Under the pieces are notes generated by a model that was not told the DNA's origin, did no database searches, and saw only the letters and a program-made list of their open reading frames with translations. A stretch of 46,566 nucleotides of DNA from contig JAJCYY010000102.1 of the NCBI GenBank assembly GCA_029262735.1, positions 1 to 46,566 of the forward strand. The letters are read 5' to 3'. How positions within the stretch are numbered: position 1 is the stretch's first letter; each line of letters starts with the position of its first letter. Source of the stretch: Chloroflexota bacterium (GTDB lineage: Bacteria > Chloroflexota > Dehalococcoidia > Lucifugimonadales > Lucifugimonadaceae). This document shows positions 43,471 through 46,566 of the stretch, in pieces. Position numbers and translations under genes: made by a program.

Positions 43471-43481
43471 TGTTTCCACAG

Positions 43482-43553
43482 ATGACTACGCGAACTCAAA
43501 TCACCGATGCCTGCCTCTGTTGCTGCACCTGTACCAGGACGACAACTACTTAG
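43482..43553 (+). CDS. Cysteine-rich leader peptide of an attenuator
   Basis: A 23-codon open frame runs ATG to TAG. It has five cysteine codons within seven positions (CLCCCTC, codons 11-17; bases 43512-43532) and a Thr-rich end (TRTTTT). Its features match translation-coupled attenuators: a -10 element only 11 bases ahead, a stop codon just before an antiterminator segment, and an intrinsic terminator about 30 bases after the stop. Poly-Cys leader peptides acting as cysteine sensors have, as I recall, been reported in mycobacteria ahead of sulfur genes. Here it precedes a DUF4395 gene. The peptide itself probably has no function beyond ribosome stalling when Cys-tRNA is scarce. Confidence 0.75.
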   Translation: MTTRTQITDACLCCCTCTRTTTT

Positions 43554-43603
43554 GCCGCGCACGCGATTATCTGGAAACCAGACCCCCTGCCAGCGACGCG
43601 GCC
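43553..43603 (+). promoter_or_regulatory. Antiterminator pairing of the attenuator
   Basis: GGCCGCG at 43553-43559, overlapping the last base of the leader stop codon, is the exact reverse complement of CGCGGCC at 43597-43603. This includes the GGC that the terminator stem needs. A ribosome at the stop codon would cover the left arm; one stalled on the Cys codons would leave it free. This is the mutually exclusive switch expected of attenuation. Confidence 0.65.
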
Positions 43604-43617
43604 GGGGGTTCTTTTTT
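43582..43617 (+). terminator. Intrinsic terminator (attenuator) before the DUF4395 gene
   Basis: ACCCCC (43582-43587) pairs with GGGGGT (43604-43609). After one mismatch GCC (43589-43591) pairs with GGC (43600-43602), closing an 8-base loop. CTTTTTT follows directly (six T at 43612-43617). It stands between the leader stop and the DUF4395 start codon at 43656, so it must be bypassed for that gene to be expressed from the leader promoter. Confidence 0.8.
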
Positions 43618-43655
43618 AGGCATTTTCGATAGAGCCGGGAGATCAAATCAAAGAA

Positions 43656-44246
43656 ATGGCAATCGCTTCAGGAACCCAGACAGGCAAACAGTCCTTCTTC
43701 AGCTTCCCGAACCCGATCAACGAAAGCGTGGCTCGGACAGTGGCGGCGGGCGTCGTGATCATTGCGGCGGCTACGATCGCATTCGACTTCCCGTGGCTGA
43801 TGTTTGCACTCGCCTACGGCTTCATCGCACGAGTCGCTGCCGGACCCAGGCTGAGCCCCCTTGCTCAGTTCACGTTAAGAGTGGTCATTCCTGCACTCAA
43901 GCTCCCGTACAAGCCGATTGCCGGTCCGCCAAAGCGATTCGCAGCCGCTATCGGTATAACCTTCAGCATTACAGCGATAGTTCTGCACTTTGGCTTTAGC
44001 CTCACCGGTATTTCATATGGCGTGCTGGGTGCGTTGATACTCGCAGCCGGGCTGGAGTCCGTGTTCGGATACTGCCTCGGCTGTAAGGTGTTCAGCATTC
44101 TGATGCGAATCGGTGTAATACCCGAGTCGGTCTGTGAAGACTGCGCCAACTTCGATGCCAGGATGAAAAGGCTGGCCGAGCAAGGCCTGTTGCCGAACGG
44201 CGACCCCTGCGCTCCAGGTGAGGTGCAGTCAGCCGTGAAGAGCTGA
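43656..44246 (+). CDS. DUF4395 family Cys-rich membrane protein
   Basis: This 196-residue protein has an N-terminal FPNPINESVARTVAAGVVI start and about four hydrophobic segments. The DUF4395 core follows: PPKRFAAAIGITFS, LGALILAAGLESVFGYCLGCKVFSILMRIGVIPESVCEDC. Cysteines occur as C140xxC143 and C160xxC163, with C185 in the tail. DUF4395 proteins often neighbour rhodanese or thioredoxin genes, so a role in sulfur or thiol handling is suggested by family context, not proven. The leader ahead of it carries a cysteine-sensing attenuator, which independently links it to cysteine supply. The start ATG has only an A-rich upstream sequence. It is followed 94 bases later by rpe. Confidence 0.85.
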   Translation: MAIASGTQTGKQSFFSFPNPINESVARTVAAGVVIIAAATIAFDFPWLMFALAYGFIARVAAGPRLSPLAQFTLRVVIPALKLPYKPIAGPPKRFAAAIGITFSITAIVLHFGFSLTGISYGVLGALILAAGLESVFGYCLGCKVFSILMRIGVIPESVCEDCANFDARMKRLAEQGLLPNGDPCAPGEVQSAVKS

Positions 44247-44340
44247 ATCCCACCGCAAACTTTCAGATTCGGCGCTAACATTCTGTTGCCATTAACAGGG
44301 TGACATCTGGTTCGCAGGCCTAAGTCATACGGAGCGCCGA

Positions 44341-45000
44341 TTGTCCGCACCTGCCCGAATCTCAGCATCGATCCTCGCAGCCGATTTTGCGCGCCTCGGC
44401 GATCAAATCCAGCTGGTCGAAGAATCAGGCTGCGATGAGATCCACTTCGACGTGATGGATGGACATTTCGTGCCGGCTATCTCGTTTGGAGTAGTCGTGC
44501 TGGAGTCCATCCGGGACCTCACTTCGTTGCCGATCGACGTGCACATGATGGTCACCGAGCCGGGTCGGTTCGCCGTCCAGTTCGCAGATGCCGGGGCAGA
44601 TATCTTCACCGTGCATGCTGAGGCCTGCTCGGACCTGTCAGCAACGGTCGCAGACATCGTGGAAGGAGGCATGCGCCCCGGAATCTCGATCAATCCGTCG
44701 ACCGAAACCTCAGCCGTGAACCGATATACGGCCAGTGTCGACCGCTTTCTCGTCATGAGCGTCGAGCCCGGCTTCGGCGGTCAGTCGCTCATGCCCGAAG
44801 TGCTGCCTAAGATCGAAGAGTTGCGATCGGCGGCCAGACACTCAGGAAGTGAAATCGAGATCGCCGTTGATGGCGGTGTGAAGGTGGAGAACTCGGCCGC
44901 AGTCCTGTCCGCCGGCGCAGATACGCTGATCTCCGGAACGGGAATCTTCAACTATCCGGATGGAATGGCCGCCGCAGTCAGGCAGATCAAAAGCCTCTAG
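44341..45000 (+). CDS. rpe: Ribulose-phosphate 3-epimerase
   Basis: This 219-residue TIM-barrel metalloenzyme interconverts ribulose 5-phosphate and xylulose 5-phosphate in the pentose phosphate cycle. Diagnostic segments: ISASILAADFARLGDQI, HFDVMDGHFVPAISFG, DVHMMVTEP, HAEACSDL, SVEPGFGGQSLMPEVLPKI and IAVDGGVKVENSAAVLSAGADTLISGTGIF. The length is normal. The start is TTG with CGGAG 7 bases upstream, placed correctly for the family N-terminus. It may be read with the DUF4395 gene or from its own promoter. Confidence 0.96.
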   Translation: MSAPARISASILAADFARLGDQIQLVEESGCDEIHFDVMDGHFVPAISFGVVVLESIRDLTSLPIDVHMMVTEPGRFAVQFADAGADIFTVHAEACSDLSATVADIVEGGMRPGISINPSTETSAVNRYTASVDRFLVMSVEPGFGGQSLMPEVLPKIEELRSAARHSGSEIEIAVDGGVKVENSAAVLSAGADTLISGTGIFNYPDGMAAAVRQIKSL

Positions 45001-45019
45001 AAGAGCAGCTGATACTCGC

Positions 45020-45223
45020 CTACTTGGTTGCGATCTCCAGCTTGCCCCGCTTTTCCAATGTGCGAATGCAGCGAGTGCAGACATTCATTCGCTTCTTCTC
45101 GCCATCGATAACGAGGCTCTTCTTGAACACGTTCGGCTGTGAAATCTTCCGGGTTGCGTTCAACGCATGGCTGCGGTTGTGGCCAAACTGTGGCCCTTTT
45201 CCGCAGACGTGACACTTGGCCAT
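45020..45223 (-). CDS. rpmB: 50S ribosomal protein L28
   Basis: This 67-residue L28 begins [26 protein letters not shown] and contains paired cysteines C4/C7 and C49/C52, the zinc-ribbon form. The frame extends five codons upstream, but ATG 45223 has GAGGA six bases before it and fits the family. It stands alone on the minus strand, converging with rpe 19 bases away and divergent from the DAK2 gene. A GCCGTA/TACGGC hairpin lies in its leader at 45243-45261. Confidence 0.95.
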   Translation of the reverse strand: MAKCHVCGKGPQFGHNRSHALNATRKISQPNVFKKSLVIDGEKKRMNVCTRCIRTLEKRGKLEIATK

Positions 45224-45413
45224 GCTGGATCCTCGCAATTAGCCGTATCGAGAGTACGGCGGTAGAACATAGATAACGATTGGCGGCGGCACTAATGATA
45301 AATTGAGAGCCGCCGATCTACTAAACTACCATGCAGCACAGTTGCGAGCAATAAACACCAACAGCCAGAAATCGGCCCGATTGGGGCCAATCCGGAAACG
45401 GCATCACAACCCA

Positions 45414-46566
45414 ATGGCAGACATCCCCGATACCGCTCGGTCAACTCGCCGCACTGATGGCTTCCTGCTTCGAGATTTCGTACGCGGCGCAACCCGAGCG
45501 CTCGAAACGAACCAGGACACGATCAACAGGCTGAATGTCTTTCCGGTTCCAGACGGTGACACCGGCACAAACATGGTGCTGACGATGCGCTCAATCCGCG
45601 ACGAGCTTGAGAAGCACATCGACGCAAATCCCAGCATCACTTCGGCCCGAATGGCACGCGCAGCGCTACTCGGAGCACGCGGTAATTCCGGCCTGATACT
45701 TGCCCAGTACTTCAAGGGGCTGGCCGAATCGCTGGCCGATGGCTACGACATAAGCGGCGAAGGATTCGCAAAAGGGATGCGTATAGCCTCGGAGATCGCC
45801 TACCGAGCCGTTCCGGAGCCAAAAGAAGGAACAATGCTCACGGTGTTCCGCGAATGCGCCGATGCATCCGAGAAAGCGGTCAACGAGAAGCCTGGTCTTG
45901 AGCATGTGATGACGGTCGCTGCAGAACAGGCGATGGACACCGTTGCGCGTACTCCAGGAATGCTGCAAGTGCTTGAAGATGCAGGCGTGGTTGATTCTGG
46001 CGGCTTCGGCTTTGCCATCATGTTGCACAGTAGCGTCGAGGTGTTGACCGGAGTAGAACCGGGTACTGAGCGGATCGAACCGCCCGGAATTGTCGGATTG
46101 CCAGAGTCGGACCTCCCATTGACCGGTATTCGAGCCGAGTTTCTGAAGGACATTGAGGACGAAGCCTGGGGCTACTGCACCGTATTTGCCATCGAGGGCA
46201 CAGACCTCGACCCCGAAGCGGTGCGGTCGCAGATGGCAGAACTCGGTCGATCACCCGTTGTGGCTGGAGCGGACACGCTTCTCAAGGTCCACGTTCACGT
46301 GGAAGATCCCGGCATCGCACTGTCCGCCGGACTAAAGCTGGGTTCGCTCTCCAATATCGATATCCACAACATGGACGAGCAGGCCCGCGAATGGGCGAGT
46401 GGCCAGGTTGACGATCAGGGCCGCGCCGATCAGGGATCTGCCCGATTTACGACCGCGGTCGTCGCAGTTGCACTCGGCGACGGCTTCACGGAATTTTTCA
46501 GAAACGCGGGTCTTGGCGCAGTTCGAATCCTCTCTGGTGGCGACACGATGAACCCGAGCACGGCCG
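45414..46566 (+). CDS. DAK2/DhaL domain protein, fatty-acid kinase FakA-like (3' truncated)
   Basis: The frame is open from ATG 45414 to the window end (384 codons), so the gene is partial. The N-terminal DAK2 domain shows DGFLLRDFVRGATRALETNQ, the nucleotide- and metal-binding RLNVFPVPDGDTGTNM, and GARGNSGLILAQYFKG, the hallmarks of FakA/YloV proteins. The second region includes EDAGVVDSGGFGF and a later FAIEGTDLDPEAV...KVHVHVEDPG like the FakA middle domain. FakA phosphorylates fatty acids bound to FakB in the cytoplasm. No fakB is visible here. FakA genes commonly neighbour rpmB, as here, which supports the assignment. Confidence 0.9.
   Translation, partial: MADIPDTARSTRRTDGFLLRDFVRGATRALETNQDTINRLNVFPVPDGDTGTNMVLTMRSIRDELEKHIDANPSITSARMARAALLGARGNSGLILAQYFKGLAESLADGYDISGEGFAKGMRIASEIAYRAVPEPKEGTMLTVFRECADASEKAVNEKPGLEHVMTVAAEQAMDTVARTPGMLQVLEDAGVVDSGGFGFAIMLHSSVEVLTGVEPGTERIEPPGIVGLPESDLPLTGIRAEFLKDIEDEAWGYCTVFAIEGTDLDPEAVRSQMAELGRSPVVAGADTLLKVHVHVEDPGIALSAGLKLGSLSNIDIHNMDEQAREWASGQVDDQGRADQGSARFTTAVVAVALGDGFTEFFRNAGLGAVRILSGGDTMNPSTA

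Larger units (their letters stand above)
42887..43481. other. Non-coding region upstream of the attenuator, with structured signals
   Basis: About 600 bases hold no gene I can support; several open frames are short and of low quality. The region contains a 16-bp hairpin at 42921-42975, a small GC hairpin near 43164-43184 (GGGACACC/GGTGCCCC with one mismatch) and a stem-loop at 43337-43374 with a short T-run. A pairing GACGGCT/AGCTGTC lies just before the last. A non-coding RNA ending near 43374 is possible, but I cannot match it to RNase P, tmRNA, SRP or 6S RNA. Confidence 0.5.

Overview
The window is about 46.5 kb of ordinary bacterial chromosome, moderately GC-rich by eye and densely packed, with genes on both strands. 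I see no rRNA, tRNA, CRISPR array, insertion sequence or phage gene. The gene set suggests a marine-type Chloroflexota lineage (SAR202/Dehalococcoidia-like): lipoproteins with DUF3179 and 'AHIHxGTC' motifs, a DUF4395 protein, a mandelate-racemase-type enolase-superfamily enzyme, tandem CocE/NonD hydrolases, and frequent TTG/GTG starts. This placement is inference from content, not a database result.

Layout. 1-3.3 kb: the end of an unknown protein, a glycerophosphodiesterase, an RraA-family and a ketopantoate-reductase-family gene, and a lipoprotein. 3.3-5.8 kb: an orphan membrane histidine kinase and rph. 5.9-8.4 kb: eno and gap, with a shared convergent terminator before proA. 8.4-14.8 kb: proBA divergent from mfd, with a CIRCE-like operator between them. 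14.9-20.3 kb: a DUF3179 lipoprotein, then a GH15 / glycosyltransferase / GNAT cluster. 20.4-22.9 kb: thrC-hom. 23-25.9 kb: rpsF-ssb-rpsR with a parvulin-like membrane protein downstream; rpsR has a long acidic tail. 26-31.4 kb: glyA, a PIG-L deacetylase, a degenerate CpsB-like PHP protein, a degenerate PAP2 protein with a membrane partner, and ilvE. 31.7-34 kb: a stress-protein-like membrane protein, a methyltransferase and a mandelate-racemase-family enzyme. 34.3-37.4 kb: comEA-comEC. 37.4-42.3 kb: a 2-hydroxyacid dehydrogenase divergent from two CocE hydrolases. 42.3-46.6 kb: an atypical receiver protein, about 770 bases with structured RNA signals, a DUF4395 membrane protein, rpe, rpmB and the start of a DAK2/FakA-like gene.

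The most interesting feature is at 43465-43656, ahead of the DUF4395 gene. A -10 element sits almost at the start codon of a 23-codon leader peptide whose core reads CLCCCTC. An intrinsic terminator follows, and a 7-base segment at the leader stop codon is exactly complementary to part of that terminator. This is the full architecture of a translation-coupled, cysteine-sensing transcription attenuator controlling a Cys-rich membrane protein. Other points of note are the CIRCE-like site between proB and mfd, the S18 acidic tail, and two neighbouring phosphatase-fold proteins that have each lost catalytic residues.

Most other genes are housekeeping (glycolysis, Pro/Thr/branched-chain amino acid and one-carbon metabolism, translation, repair, competence) mixed with catabolic enzymes for esters, amides and acid sugars.
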